64,000 bases of DNA from Chlorocebus sabaeus (GCF_047675955.1 NC_132917.1:9146501-9210500), one strand, 5' to 3'. Positions 12,301-25,159 are shown, numbered from the stretch's first letter. Notes: generated by a model from the letters alone, not told the origin. Translations and numbers: made by a program.

Positions 12301-13779
12301 GAGAAAACTGTGCTGAGACTGATTCCCCAGTGGGCAGCCCCACAGCTGGTCTGCAAGCTGCTTTCCCTGGGCAGACTCAGCCTCCTGCAGGAGGGGTGTG
12401 GGAGGGAAGGAGCAGTGTCTGTGTGCAGACCTGGGTTCCCCCAGAACTGAGGTGCTGGATGAGGTGCATGCATCCCCTGAGCTGCTTGGCGAGGAGGATG
12501 GTCCATGTTTTCCATCACAACTGGGAGTAAGAGCAGATATGTGGAAGGCAAGGACGTTTTTTCACCTTTTGAAGGAAGGTTGTTAGGAAAACGCCTGCAT
12601 TTTCTAATCACTGGAGAAGCCCTTTTAAGCAGACCAGATTTATAAGGGTTTTGATTAGAACAGTAGTGTGGGGAGCGGCAATGTCTTTAATAGCAATAAA
12701 ACCCAGAGGTGGGGTCTGCCTGCACAGGAGCGTGGGCCAGGGGGTCCTGTGTGACCTGGGAGGTGTGTGAGGGAGGCCCTGGGCTGGTTCCATGGCAGGG
12801 CACAGTCCAGCTTCTTGCTTCCTGGCAACACAAACCCCTGCCTGTTTCTGGAGGGCAGATGCTGCCCAGGCTCAGCTGCTTTGCGGTTCTATGTCGGTCA
12901 CTTTCCCCAGGCCACTTCCTTCCTTTTTCTTCTTATGCCAGCCTGGGCAAGAGGACTTTGTGCTTCCTGCCAGCAGGATGGATGGGGGAAAGGCAGTGGC
13001 TGGGTGTTTCTCTCTGCTGGAAGGGTTTGCTGGGGTAAATCCTTTCCCTTCACTCCTTCCTGTAGCCAGGACCTTGTCACCTCCAGGGAGCAAGTGACAG
13101 TTTCCTTGACTCCTCACCAGGTTTTCAGGCTCTGTCCTCTTCCTCTCCCCAGCCAAGCTCTCCTCTGACCTCAGCCACGAGGGACTTGCTCTAGGGCTTA
13201 AGTTAGGTCACATCTGACTTTAAGCCCCAGTTTTAGCATCTGGTATGGTGGCAACAGCCTGGGCTTTGACAGACTTGGGTTTGCATCATGGCTTGGTACC
13301 TGCTACCCATGCGCTGAGATGCCAGTGAGCGGTCGCTGGTCATGTCACATAGCTGCCACCTCCCGGCGGCCAGCTCTGTTGTGTGTGTGTGCCCATTGAG
13401 ATGCCTGGGTGCCGCCATACACCTGGCCTGCTCCTGCCTGTTCCTCCTCCTGTCAGAGGGCCCTGTTCTTGCTCATAGACTCCCCCACAGCAGCAGGCCT
13501 GCCTGTCTGCCTGGCTCTTGGGTGTCCCTGGCATCTGCATGCTGTGTTCCCATGCTCCTTCTGCTAGTTGGAGCCCTTGTGCCATGCCTTCCTTTGGAGA
13601 CTCTCCTCTCTGTGCCATCTCACATGCCACCCTTGAGGTTTTAGCTCCGTCACCTGACAGCCTGGCCCTTCCCTGCAGCAGGTGAGGAATGAGAGCTGGG
13701 CTGTGCCCCTCCCACCCACTTGACCCAGTGGACCCTTTGGGAAGTGGCAACTGTGAGTCTGCCTGGCTTGCTCCAGTTG
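9394..13779. other. Unique intron sequence with a possible L2 relic
   Basis: No exon is recognised. 11450-11670 and 12000-12070 look like weak ancient LINE matches. Long frames on either strand (for example 12611-12120 -) have no recognisable domain. Confidence 0.5.
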
Positions 13780-14530
13780 CCCATCTTATCCTGTGAGTGA
13801 AACTCCTGCTTCCATCTCTCTTGATCTGGCCCCTTCTCTCCATTCCTCCGGCTGCAGTGGATGCCTCTGTCATTTGTCGACCAGAGCATTCAACAGCCTC
13901 TGCTCCCACTGAGGTCATGGTGATCGTCTTAAAGATTTGCTTTTTAACTTTTGAGCTGAAGACACATTGGTGGCTTCCCTGGCCTTTTGGAAAGTAACCA
14001 GACTCTGGGTCCTTCTCCCTTGTTGATCTGGCCCCTTCCTCCCTCCCACCCCATCTTACATCCCACCCACACCTGTCCTCTGTGTCAACATGCCTCACTG
14101 CCCTGCGCCCAATCCTTTTACACAGGGGGTCCCTCTGTTTGTGGAGTCGCTCTGCTCTTCCTCTTTCCCTGCCTATTCTGTGAAGTTCAGTCCAGCGCCC
14201 CTTCCTTGGAGGCCACATTAGAGGGCTTTGTGCCCGCATACCCCTTTCGCGGCTGACTGTCCACATTATACTGTCTGTATCTGTTATTTACTGTCTCTCT
14301 TTGACAAGCTGTGATCTTGGGAGTGCAGAGAACTTGTCTGATTTGTTTAACCACCTCACTTAGCACATAACTTGTCATATTTTTAATTTGTTTTCTATCT
14401 CCCCTTCTCCCCATTAGATCATAAGCTTCCTGGGGGCAGGGATTTTTGACTCTTATTTAGTGATGCATCCTCAGCACCCAGAATTGCGCCGGGCACATCA
14501 TATATGTTTAATATGTGTTTGTTGAATGAA
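13780..14530 (+). repeat. L2 LINE 3' region
   Basis: The segment has repeated 'ttgatctggccccttc' blocks, a middle resembling the L2 ORF tail, and the characteristic L2 3' end 'cataagcttcctgggggcag' to 'gtttgttgaatgaata'. It is old and diverged. The 308-codon open frame on the other strand (14266-13340) crosses this relic and is not a gene. Confidence 0.55.
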
Positions 14531-15414
14531 TAGAACTGACAAGCAACTGCAGCTTAGATTACAGGGAGTGAGACACACTGTTCCCAGAGCTCTGGTGTCA
14601 TTGGTTCATAGAAAGCTTGTTTCTCTGGCCATGGGGACTTGATTCTTAGAGGGTAATGGTTTGAAAGTTGAATTAGTGAGTGCAGATCCTTAAAAAAGTA
14701 CACATATATGTTTGTGCCCTTGTACCGAGGGGCTTCCCTGCCCTTCTGGAGAAAGGAATTCCAGGTTAGACATGTTCCCAGCTGCAGTTTAGTTCTGTAT
14801 CTATTGCCAGCAGGAATCCAAGGATTTCCTTTATTGTTTCCAAATTGCTGCCTCTTAGGAATGGAGAATGCTGCCAGTCTGTGCTCTGTATTTCTTTTGC
14901 TCAGTGGGACCAAAGTAGTTTTGTGGTAGAGAGATACAGAGATATGGCTTTGAAGCAGTTTGAGTCATCTAATTACTGTCCAGGAGGCTGGGAGGTTAAC
15001 CCTGGTGGTTGCTTTGGTGATAATGATCGATGTCTGGGTGACAATTACAATGAAGGCTGGTATTATGCCGGGACTTTGAAGAGTCTTATCAGATAGTGAA
15101 GGAATTGAGAAGCCATAGTATACTGAGGTCTCCAGAATAAACATCCTCAGAATGGAAGGTCTAGATGAGACTGTTACCTTGATGAGAGGCTTTCATGCTT
15201 TTTGTGCTTTTTTTCCTTTATGGGCTCTGGTAGTTCTTTAGTGTTTTATAATCTCTTTTCAGAGAAAGCTTTTTGTAAATTCTTCAAATTTTACTTTTTA
15301 AGTAACACTTATAAAAGGTGTATGGTGGCCTGGGACCAGTACTCTTTGCAGGAAATGCAGAGATGGATAAGAAATGGTTCATTCGCTTCAGAAGCTCATG
15401 TTATATCTTAGCCT
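14531..15414. other. Unique intron sequence
   Basis: I see no gene or clear repeat in this stretch. Confidence 0.55.
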
Positions 15415-15515
15415 GTGTAGTGATTACAGCATCTGCTTTGAAGCCAGCTGGACCTGGACTCAGATATTGGTTTTGCTAATTGATACCTGTGTGGCCACGG
15501 GCAAATATGCTCATT
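15415..15515 (+). repeat. MIR fragment
   Basis: 'tttgaagccagctggacctg' followed by 'tgatacctgtgtggccacgg' is the MIR core in sense orientation. Confidence 0.55.
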
Positions 15516-15529
15516 TACTCATTTATGTT

Positions 15530-16055
15530 TAACAAACACTTATATTGCACTTACTGTGTCCCAGGCAGTAAGTGCTTAACACATGTTAAATGGATTTAAT
15601 CCTTACAACAACCCTGTGGCTAGGTACTGTCATCATCCCCGTGTTTAAAGAAGAAGGGGGTGGGCCGGGCATGCTGGCTCACGCCTGTAATCCCAGCTCT
15701 TTGGGAGGCTGGGGTGGGTGGATCACCCGAGGTCAGGAGTTTGAGACCAGCCTGGCCAACATGGTGAAACCCCATCTCTACTAAAAATACAGAAATTAGC
15801 TCGCACGCGCCTGTAATCCCAGCTACTCGGGAGGCTGAGGCATGAGAATTGCTTGAACCTGGAAGGCAGAGGTTGCAGTGAGTCGAGATCGCACCACTGC
15901 ACTCCAGCCTGGGCAACAGAGTGAGACTTTGTAAAAAAAAAAAAAAAAAAGAAAAAGAAAAAAAGAGGGAGTGGTTCACAGAGGTGAAGTAACGTTCCCT
16001 GGGTCACTGAACAGAGAAGTCACAAAGCCCCGGCACTCTGGCTCGAGTTCGTTTT
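15530..16055 (-). repeat. MIR in antisense, bisected by an Alu
   Basis: The left half runs from 'cttactgtgtcccaggcagt' to 'ggctaggtactgtcatcatc'. The right half, after the Alu, has 'cacagaggtgaagtaacgtt' and 'ccccggcactctggctcgag'. Together they give an antisense MIR interrupted at about 15663. Confidence 0.6.
15664..15961 (+). mobile_element. Alu element inside MIR
   Basis: Sense Alu with an A-rich tail (15933-15964). An approximate target-site duplication, agaagggggtgg / aaagagggagtgg, flanks it. About a dozen bases are missing from the right arm just after 'gaaattagct'. Confidence 0.9.
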
Positions 16056-19000
16056 TCTTCTTGACGCTATTTGTGCTGCCTCTCAGCTTCCTAAGCTTGA
16101 GCTTCCTAAACTAAAATGGGAGGCAGCAGTAATCAGACTGCCTAGAGACAGGGCTGGTGTGAGAATTCAGTGAGAAAACCGGGGGAGAACATTTAGCCAG
16201 AGCCTGTCTCGTGGCTGGGGCTCGGGCTAGTGGAGGAGAGGAGAATGCACACGGATTGCACCAGAACAAGGTAATGATGGGGTGTGGCCTTCTAGGGACC
16301 TTGATAATAGTGAGGAGGAGCTCAGAAGCAGGGAGAGATCACTTCCTGCTGGGGCAGCTGGGACACTGTCGTGAAAGACTGGGGAGGGGACAGATGGGAC
16401 ATCTGGGACTTGGCAGCCACCTGGGAAGTGGGCACTCTCCCCATTGTGTGGATCCAGAAGCTGGGCTGTTTCTAATCTGTTAAAATGAGTAGGTAGAGCC
16501 AAGGTGCAGGAAGATGGATTTACTCTGGGTTCAGTTGGTTGGACTATTGAATTGAGCTGGGAGGAGGTAGAATAAAGTCTGGTCAGCCACTCTGGGGCCG
16601 ATGCACAGGGGCCCAGCCCGGAGCCCACTTCCGGCGTTGTGAATGCCTCAGTGACTTTGCATATTGTCTTTTTGTTCTCTCTCTTTAGAAATGTTCTCCC
16701 ACACCTTCCTTCCAGTGGATTTCTAGAAATACCCCGTTTTTCATGACTCACCAATTGAACACATCCTGTTTGGGGAAGTGATAAGAGAGGAATTTGAGAA
16801 TGGCATGGAGTTGACTCCTAATGATGACTGGTGTAGGGAGTGGATGGCCCAGCCGTCTGCTTGCTCTGCCTCTCACCTGTGTCTCCAGACAAGCTGAATT
16901 TCTCCAAGTGCCGTGTTTCACTGTCCCCACCCGACATATGCCAACTAGAGTTTTTCCTGTCCTGTTGTAGGCGGGGATCTGTGTGTGGCTACAGAGTGAC
17001 TAATGGTAGAATTAATCAAGTTAGAGATGGGGCCTGTAGTTTTGAACCTGATGAGTTAGATGACCTTTTGGACCACACAGATGGCCAGTCATTCTATGCA
17101 CCAGTGTGGCAGGGATAGAGCTTGTGCCAGCTGCCCCTGGGCAGAGTTGTTTTCTTTTTAAGAGGTAGCCAAGGCAGCCTTGCCTCTCAGGGACCAGCCC
17201 TGGTGGATGGCACCCCGGCCCTTCCCTTTCCAGGGTTCTGATTTTCCCCATGGCTTGCTGTTATTTCACTCATGGAGTTCGGATGTTGCTCATTCCTGCA
17301 GAGGCCGGATGTGTAAATCATCCTGCAGCAGCTCTGTCTTGTATGGCCCGAGGCTCCTTGGTGGGTTGATTGGAAAGCCCAGTACATTAGGGAGTGAAGG
17401 GAGTGAAGTAAAGAGAAATGGAGGAGGGAGAACTGGAGCTGGGGCATGTGAGCTGCTGCGGCAGGCAGCGTAGGGGAGGCAGGGGAGTTTAGACCAGGTC
17501 TCAGGGTCAGGAGTGGCTGACAGCCGAGGTGTTGGGCTGGGTAGGGCAGAGTGAGCCACATGGCCTGGCAGCTGTGATGGGAACATGTAAGAAGCCATTG
17601 GGCTGCTGTGTTTTAGACGTGTGAACCCTGAGGGTAGAACCCGGAGAACTTGGTTGGTGGATGCAGCTGGCAGTGCCTTCCCATGAATGGCAAGGGCAGT
17701 GGGCTTAGGCAAATAGAGCCGCTCCGCCTGGCAGTTTTGCCTCCCAGGGGACTTCTGGCAAGGTCTGGAGTCATGTTTGGTCTGCCGGGACTGGGGACTG
17801 GGGTGCTGGTGGCATCTAGTGGGTGGAGGCCAGGATGCTACTACACATCCCACAGTGCCCAGGACTGCACCCATCACAAAGAAGTACCTTGCCCCAAGTG
17901 TGTCTGGGCCCGAGATGGAGAAACCCTGGGTCAGAAGGCTTCAGGTGATGGTGAGCTTGGAGGGCGGGTCAGGGAGGGACAAAGGGATGTCCTTGGCATC
18001 TGGTCTGCTTTGGGGCCCCTGTTTCCTGCTCTTGGTGGGCCTTAGTCTCTCTGTAATTTGTGCAGGATGAAGTTGACCTGGACGTTTCATAAGCAGAGGC
18101 TTGTAGGTAATCAAGTGCCACGAAGTAAAGATCATGATTTTGGGCCACTTGGATATATTAAGCCCATCGACATCTTCAAAGAGTTAGACTGAAATGCTGA
18201 TCCTCTTGTACTCCTGAGATATTCTCATCCTGGCCTGTATTCTGTTTTTCTGTTTTTTAACCTGTGTTGTGCAGAATGCCAGATGAACTTTTTAGGGGGT
18301 ATATTTTGATATGTTTTATGAAGATTAATAAAATTAAAATTGTCTTAGTACTGATGTAAAGAGCTTGAACTTAATTTAGTTTTATAATTGTCTGTATAAA
18401 CATTCTTAATGTCTAAAGGAGGATTTTTTACCGGAGAGGCAAAGGGAAATTAAAACTTGATAAAATTAAAAAAATTAAAAGCAGCTATTACTCCCTGTTA
18501 TTGTATGTATGTATGTGTAGGTGGTTGTGTGTGTGCGTGTATGAGAGACACAGACAGTGCATTTTACTTTTTTGTTTTTTAAAGATCCTGCCTTTAAATT
18601 TGGAACTATAATTATTTGTCAGCACAGTTAATTTTTTTTTTTTTCTTGCGTTTTTTTTTTCTCTCTCTCCTTTTCTGTGTTGGAGAAAAGGTGCTGTATG
18701 TTGTCTACTTCAGGTTTCTTTTTTGACTGAATGGGACAAGGATAGGGCAAGATCTGAGTGTCAGAAAGATCCCCCCCAAGGCTGGTGTGGGTACCAGGCA
18801 GGGCTGGGGTAGGAGATGGGGAGGTACACCAGGCGGGAAGGCAGGATGAGGTCCAAGTTGAGGCCAGGGCCAAGGGTAGGGGAAGGCAGGAACAGCTTGG
18901 AGAAATAGGCAAGAGGGACAGGTCTCTGACCTCTTAGCTGTGGGGGCTGGGAAAGGGGTGGGAATCCAGGAAAACACTGGTTTCTGGCTTGAGTGAGTAG

Positions 19001-19227
19001 AAGCTTTTTTTTAAAAAGAGAGTTTAAAAAAAAAACCCACACGTTTTGATGATTAATGTTGCTTTCTGACTTTTGCTTTTCAAAAAATGAAAACGGAAAA
19101 GTTTTAACAGGGCCTCAACTCCTGAGGCTGGATTAGGACATTTCTCATTTACATTGTGACTTTTAGAAGATTAAGATGATTCTGACCATTTTCTGAAATT
19201 TAGGAAGCACTCACTTGGTCTTTTGGT
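16056..19227. other. Unique intron sequence
   Basis: No exon is recognised. Simple sequence occurs at 18505-18545 (GTAT/GTGT) and T-runs at about 18630-18660. Open frames here show no domain. Confidence 0.55.
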
Positions 19228-19529
19228 CTTTTTTTTTTTTTTTTTTTAAAAGACAGATTCTTGCTCTGTTGCCCAGGCTGGAATGCAATGGCACGATCTC
19301 AGCTCACTGCAGCGTCGACCTCCTAGGCTATCTTCCCATCTTAGCCTCCCAAGTAGCTGGGACTACAGGTACATGCCACCATGCCTGGCTGATTATTTTT
19401 ATTTTTATTTTTTGTAGAGATGGGGGTCTCACTATGTTGCCCAGGCTGGTCTCAAACTCCTGGGCTCAAGAGATCCTCCTGCCTCGACCCCCCAAAGTAC
19501 TGGGATTACAGGCGTGAGCCACCGTGGCT
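19228..19529 (-). mobile_element. AluJ-like element
   Basis: Reverse-complement Alu with a 20-base T-run. J-type features include 'gtcgacctcctaggct' and 'ttttgtagagatggggg'. It reaches the Alu head only to 'gagccaccgtggct'. No clear target-site duplication is seen. Confidence 0.9.
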
Positions 19530-20469
19530 AAATTCTGAGCGACCAGGAGACTGAGTCTTTGCTCACCTGGTGGAGTACATTGTATACAGTAGGTGCCCAG
19601 GTTTCTTCTTTTGATTTGGAGAGCAGTTGTCTCGAGGAAAACCAGTGAGATGATCCCGTCTCTTCTCATGATTTTGAGAGTATGATCTCTGTACTGATTC
19701 AGAAGAGCCCTGAGGGTAAAGATGTTAGAGGTGAGTGGCCTTCCGCTTCTGACCCGTGGCTCCAGTATGTGGATCTGTGGGCTGGCGTGTCTCACGTGTG
19801 TGGACTGGGGTTTCCCTCTTCCACAGTGGGAGGTGGTCAGTGTGTGGGAGGAGCCATGACTCTGGCCTCCGACTGCTGGGGTTTGAATTTAGGGTGGGCA
19901 CTTACTCTCACTGTTACCTGACAGGCTGCTACCGATCTTCACACGGGTGAGCTTATTGATGATACACACAGGTGACAGTTTAGATTGTACGCTGCTTGCT
20001 TGTATTTGTTCTGGTTTTAAAACCTCAGCTCCTCTAGTCTTTGGTAGACACTCTTATGTTATATCTTGGGCAACTTAGTTTCTCTTTCTGGAGCCTCAGT
20101 TTCCCCATCTGTAACACCAGAGAGCTGGACTTAGGGGAACCCCTTGGTATTTGACAATACTCCAGGCTTTTGTAAACAAATTGTCCACAGCTTTGCTGAG
20201 CTACAGCCACATCCGCTTGAAAAAGCATTGTCTTCCCAGCCTGCGCAGAATCCAGATCAGTTTCATCCATCTTTCCATGGGGGCTGCTCCGTCCCTTGTA
20301 TTACTGGAAATGTCTTTCTCAAGGGTCTTTTCTGGTGTACAGGTCTCCCTGGAGATGGAAAACCACAGCACCTGGTTTAAGTACAGGGTGGTGTTTGCAT
20401 GGGGAGGAGAGGCTGAGGGCTATAGCCTCTGAGTTCAGGAGTAGTAAGGTGTTTGTTTCTCTTTTTGAC
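19530..20469. other. Unique intron sequence
   Basis: No gene is recognised. 20080-20140 ('ctcagtttccccatctgtaac') is a weak MIR-like block. Confidence 0.5.
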
Positions 20470-21030
20470 CAGGTTTTTTGTGGTATAATTTACATACAAT
20501 GAAGTTTACCCTAAGAGTACACTTTGATGAATCTAACAAATGTACAGTTGTGTAATCTCCACCATTATGACCTAAAACACCCCAAAAGCTTCCCTCTTGC
20601 TAACGTGACTGGCTTGGTGGTTCTGGTGGCTTTTTTTGTAGATTGCCTAGCATTTCTACATAGATGATTTTGTCTTCTGTGAACGCTGTTTGCCTCCTTC
20701 CTTCCTGATTTGTTTGCCTGCTCCCACTTTCTCTTGCTGTACTGTGTTCCCTGGGCCTCCCGCAGCCTGGAGGGGCAGAGGAAGAGCGGCCTCCTCCTGA
20801 CTGTCCCTCCCAGCCCCTCTCTGTCCCGTGGCGTTAGCAGCAAGGGCTGTGTAGCTGCCTGTTAGTGGGTTGCCTTCTGTTGCTAGTTTGCTGGTTTTTT
20901 ATCATGAATGGGTGTTTAATTTCATCAGATGCTTTTTCCGCACTGACTGAGATGACCATATGGTTTCCCTTTTTTAGCTTGTTAGTGTGGTGAATTACAT
21001 TTTTAACACTGCAACTACTCTTTGGTGTGG
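20470..21030 (-). mobile_element. Old L1 fragments in antisense
   Basis: 'tggtataatttacatacaat' is an L1M 3'-end block. 20640-20680 and 20880-21000 ('atgctttttccgcactgac', 'gatgaccatatggttt') are antisense ORF2 blocks. Much has been lost between the pieces. Confidence 0.7.
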
Positions 21031-21285
21031 AAGCCTTATGTGTGGGGTAAGCACAGATTTGGTGTCATCATGTTGGGATTTGAGGATTAGCTGTTCTACA
21101 CTTCATAAGGATATAGTACATTCAGTTATTGACAGCAGCTAGACTGCAGAGTCACTCCTGTGGGGCTGATCTGTTTAATTATCATTGTTGACCTTTTTAC
21201 TCTTTCATTATATTTTGGGTAGAATGAAGTCATCTGTGTGGTGATGAGGGGGTGGGGGGAGATAATAACAAACTCTTCTGTAGCC

Positions 21286-21775
21286 TGAACTCATTAGTTC
21301 TTATAACCCATAGGTGTAGGTATCATTTTCTTTATTTTATGAATGAGAAAATTGAGGTCCAGCTTCTTAGAAGGTAAGAGAAGTGAGGCCCATTTCCCCT
21401 AACATTAACTGAGCACCATTTATATGCCGGCCATTTGGACCCATCTAAGGGGCACAAAACCATTGTTTTTTGTTGTTGTTGTTGAACCACAGTAATGGCA
21501 GCATCTTTTTTTTTTTGGAGACAAGGCCTCACTCTGTTGCCCAGGCTGGTCAGTGGCGTGATCACGGCTCACTGCAGCCTTGGCCTTTCTGGGCTCAAGT
21601 GATCCTCCCACCTCAGCCTCTTGAGTAGCTTAGACTACAGGTGCATGCCACCATGCCCCGGTAATTTTTTTGTAGAGATGAGGTTTTGCCATGTTTAAGT
21701 GACTTTCCCAAGGCGTTGTAACTGGTAAGAAGGAGGTCTTCTGTTTCTAAGTTGAATTCTTTTCCCTGTCCTACT
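21286..21775 (-). repeat. MIR in antisense, interrupted by a partial Alu
   Basis: 'gtaggtatcattttctttat' and 'gaatgagaaaattgaggtcc' are antisense MIR. After the Alu, 'aagtgactttcccaaggcg' and 'gtaactggtaagaaggag' continue it. It is strongly diverged. Confidence 0.5.
21506..21696 (-). mobile_element. Partial AluJ
   Basis: A reverse-complement Alu right part from the T-run to 'gaggttttgccatgttt', where it stops abruptly. The left arm is missing. Confidence 0.85.
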
Positions 21776-21888
21776 ACTTTTGGGGTGGTTTATGGAAAGA
21801 AATTAAGTCAGGATGAAAAAGCTAGTCAATTTCTTAGAGCAGTGTAGACAAGATTTTCACAGTTGATCTTCACAGACTTATCTAAATA

Positions 21889-22894
21889 CTGTAGCCCCAT
21901 TATCCTTGGGGGTATGTTCCAAGACCCTCAGTGGATGCCTGCAGCCAACGAATATTGAACTAGTTTGCCTGCAATCATGGCATGTCTCTGTTCATGTCAT
22001 GTCTTCCTTCCACAATTTTTTTTTTAAATTTGAGACAGGGTCTCACTCTGTCACCCAGGCTGGAATGCAGTGGCACTATCACAGTTCACTGCAGCCTCCA
22101 TTTCCTGGGCCCAGGTGATCCTCCCACCTCAGCCTCCCCAGTAGCTGGGATCACAGGCATGCACCACCGTGCCCAGCTAATTTTTTGTAGAGATGGGGTT
22201 TCTCCATGTTTCCAGGCTGGTCTCAAACTCCTGGGCTCTTGCAATTCACCTGCCTTGGCCTCCCAAAGTGCTGAGGTTTCAGGTGTGAGCCACCGTGCCT
22301 GGCCCCTCCCACAAGTTAATGCTTTTCATCATAACTAAGCACTTGCCATGCGCCACGGCTGTAGCTTTTGCAGTTTGAGGTGTGAAGGCAAAGCTAGCAT
22401 GAATTTATTTTTTTCTTCTTTACCATTTCATGAATAGAAGACCCATTTTACCTTAGATCTTGGCAACCTCAGCCTAGGAATTTTTCCTTAAGTCAAGGAC
22501 TTTTGTCTTTTTACTTAAAGGAAGTGCTGTATGACTTCTCCTTGGCATATCTGCATTGCCAGCATCTAGGGTTCTTGTGCTTTGGGACCATTATTATGTA
22601 AAAAGTAAGGGTACTTGAACACAGGCTCTGCAGTACTGGGACAATCATCTCGTAACCTAGGCAGCTACTGGGTGACTCATGGGCAAGTAGCATGGACCTC
22701 GTGGTTCTGCCGGACAAAGGGAGGAGTCACATCCCGTGTGGAAGGCAGGAGGTGTGAGATTTCATCTCTCGACACAGAATAGCAAGCAATTTAAAACTTA
22801 CGAGTTGTTTATTTCTGGATTTTTCCGTGGTATATTTTTGGACTGTGGTTAGTGGAAACTGGAAAATGAAACTGTGGATAAGAGGGGACTTCAG
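21889..22894 (-). mobile_element. Tigger-type DNA transposon (MER2/Tigger2-like), split by an Alu
   Basis: The ends are related terminal inverted repeats: 'ctgtagccccattatccttg' at the left and 'gataagaggggacttcag' at the right. A TA duplication flanks it (21887-21888 and 22895-22896), as expected for mariner/Tigger elements. On the minus strand a remnant of the transposase start (MVPKHKNPRC, from about 22593) is visible and soon broken. Without the Alu it is about 717 bp, so most of the transposase is missing. Confidence 0.85.
22016..22304 (-). mobile_element. Alu element inside the Tigger copy
   Basis: Full reverse-complement Alu from a T-run to 'caccgtgcctggcc'. Tigger sequence is recognisable on both sides, so the Alu is the younger insert. 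Confidence 0.92.
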
Positions 22895-22896
22895 TA

Positions 22897-23206
22897 TCTG
22901 GATGAGTCCAAAAACACATTCTAAGATGAATTTATTAGCTCACATATTTATCTTTTAGGATACAGTCTTTCTTAATTTAGCATGTGTCCTGGAAGATATT
23001 TTGTCAGTATTAAGTAATGCTGCAGAATTCTGGTTGAACTGTTGTGCATGTAGAACATTAATTCTTTGTTTTCCTGATGGTTTTTGGTGAGAGGTTTTCT
23101 GCGAATTCGTTGTCCTGTTACCACTTTGCATGCTAAACTGGTGCAATTATGAGTTCCTTATCCATCTCAGGGTTCGGGATGTACATACATACATGAGAAT
23201 CAAACT
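22897..23206. other. Unique intron sequence
   Basis: Nothing recognisable apart from a short 'gtacatacatacatgag' run at its end. Confidence 0.55.
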
Positions 23207-23392
23207 GGCTGGGTGTGGTGGCTCATGCCGATAATCCCAGTACACTGGGAGACCAAAGAAGCAGGAGGATCGCTTGAGCCCAGGAGTTTGAGACCAGCCT
23301 GGGAAACATGGCAAAACCCCATCTTTTACCCAGGCATGGTGGTGCCGTGATCGCACCACTGGAGTCTCAAACCAGCCTCAAACAACAACAAA
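23207..23392 (+). mobile_element. Internally deleted Alu
   Basis: Sense Alu head ('ggctgggtgtggtggctcat') through the first arm, then a jump to 'cccaggcatggtggtgccgt' and 'gatcgcaccactggagtctc'. About a third of the normal length is missing. Confidence 0.85.
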
Positions 23393-23669
23393 ACTAAATC
23401 CTCTAAGTAAATGTTCCTGCCTCACCAAAGATATGTACTGTAATTTTCCTGTTGTGGATATGTATATTTTCAACTCCTCCAACATTTACTGAGTATATGC
23501 CAGACACTATACTGACTCAAGGAAAGGGAGGAGAAGGAAAGGGATGGCATTTTGATCTGGACCTCAAAGGTTGATTCTAATAAGTGAGAACTCAGGAACT
23601 GGCAGGTAGAGGATTTCATGGTTGCATATGTTAGGGTCCCAGTAAGTTTAGGGGAGCATGTTAGACAGA

Positions 23670-23835
23670 TTAAGAACTTTGTTATCAGGCGGACACATGT
23701 GAATTTCAAACCCGGTTTTACTACTTGGTAACTGTACTTCTGGGCAAGTTGGTTAGCTTCTTCTAGCACTAGTTTCCTCATATGAAGCAAGGAGGAGAAG
23801 GCGTAATGTGTACCTCACAGGCATTCGTTGTGTTT
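23670..23835 (+). repeat. MIR fragment
   Basis: 'gtgaatttcaaacccggttt', 'ttctgggcaagttggttagc' and 'ctagtttcctcatatgaagc' are the MIR core and tail in sense. Confidence 0.6.
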
Positions 23836-25159
23836 GCTATCTTGGAAGTGAGGGTGGAGGCCTGTGCTCTGTGTTGGAATGAAATTTTTTTTTTTTTTTT
23901 TTGGCCAGACAGTGGTGGTAGGCGTTCTTTGGATCGTGATCTTCGGGGCACATGCTTTGGCGGTTTACAGATAGAGATCTGACCTGGTCCAGGGGAAGTG
24001 CAGATTCAGTTCCTTGCTGAGACTGTCAGGAGCTCTTCCATCACCTAGCCCTGTGCCAGCACATTGGTGGTGCTTGGTAAATATTTGTTGAGTAAGTGCA
24101 CTAAGGTTTCACTGTGACCTCTGGTGATCTGCTTCTGGAAGCCTTTTTTTCTAGTAGGGTCACACCTAGAGGAATTGGATGCTACAAACTGTGATAGACC
24201 CAGTACCGTACTTTAGCCGCTGTGTCTAGCTTGACCGGGATGGGCACTTGTGCCCTCAGCCTGGCTTGGAGTTGACATCTCGTGTTGGGCAGTGTGTGGG
24301 CTCTGTTCCCTGAGTCTTCATCCTGAAGCTGCTGGGGCTGATAGCTGGTCGCCAGATCACCTTTCAGAGGAATGCAGTCCAAAGGCCTTTGCTTCCTCAG
24401 GGTGGATGCAAGGGGAGAATCTTCAGCTGATCATCATTTTATCCCATTTTTCTGTTGCCTTTACTGCTCCAAGTTTTCTTTCTTTTCTCATCTCCTTTCT
24501 GGAGGAAAATTGCCCTCTCTGGGGAAGCATGATGCTGGGGAAGTAGGCTGTGATTGTCTGATGATTGTCAGGTGAGATGATTACATGATGATTACGTGTG
24601 TTCAGACCATTGTGTGTGAGACGTTGGTGCACGTTAGCTCCTGCTTTGATATAACTGAGGCCCAGTAACAACAAACAAATTTTTGCTCCAAAAAAGAGGC
24701 GTAAGCAGCGTTGTGTGCTTTCTTTATTTTGGGCCACCCTGCATGATGGCTTTAAGTATTATTGAGAGAAGCGTATGGATTAACAAAGGGGTGTACTTCA
24801 CTTTCGAAGAACAGGAATGTTTTGCCCTAGCGAGCCTTTAAGATTTTTTTTATAATGTACATTTTTGTCCATAGATTACAATCACTATTGTTTAGGAACT
24901 CAGATGGAAAGTGTGACTGAGTCAGAGAAGTAACTGTTAAAATACAACTTTGTTTACAATATCTGCTTTTTGCATGTCAGGCAGATGAATTGTATTAAAA
25001 TACTTCCTAGGTCTACTTTGGTGGAAACCAAAGATATAACTGTATTTGCAGGAAGATTGGGGAATGAGATAGCGTTTCCACTCACAGAAGCTTGTTTTGT
25101 TCTTACCTAGATTAAGTTGAGGCAGAATGCATGTATAACCAGGGCATTCTGGTACGTAG
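23836..25159. other. Unique intron sequence
   Basis: No gene is recognised. 24050-24100 ends 'aatatttgttgagtaagtgc', a weak L2 3'-end match. A T-run lies at 23886-23902. Confidence 0.5.

Noticed and set aside
13340..14266. 308-codon open frame on the minus strand
   Set aside because: It crosses an L2 relic read in the wrong direction, shows no known domain and has a composition like chance translation of GC-rich DNA.
15620..15979. Frames with 'SLTLLPRLECSGAIS...' style protein, here and at many other places
   Set aside because: These are standard translations of antisense Alu sequence, not genes.
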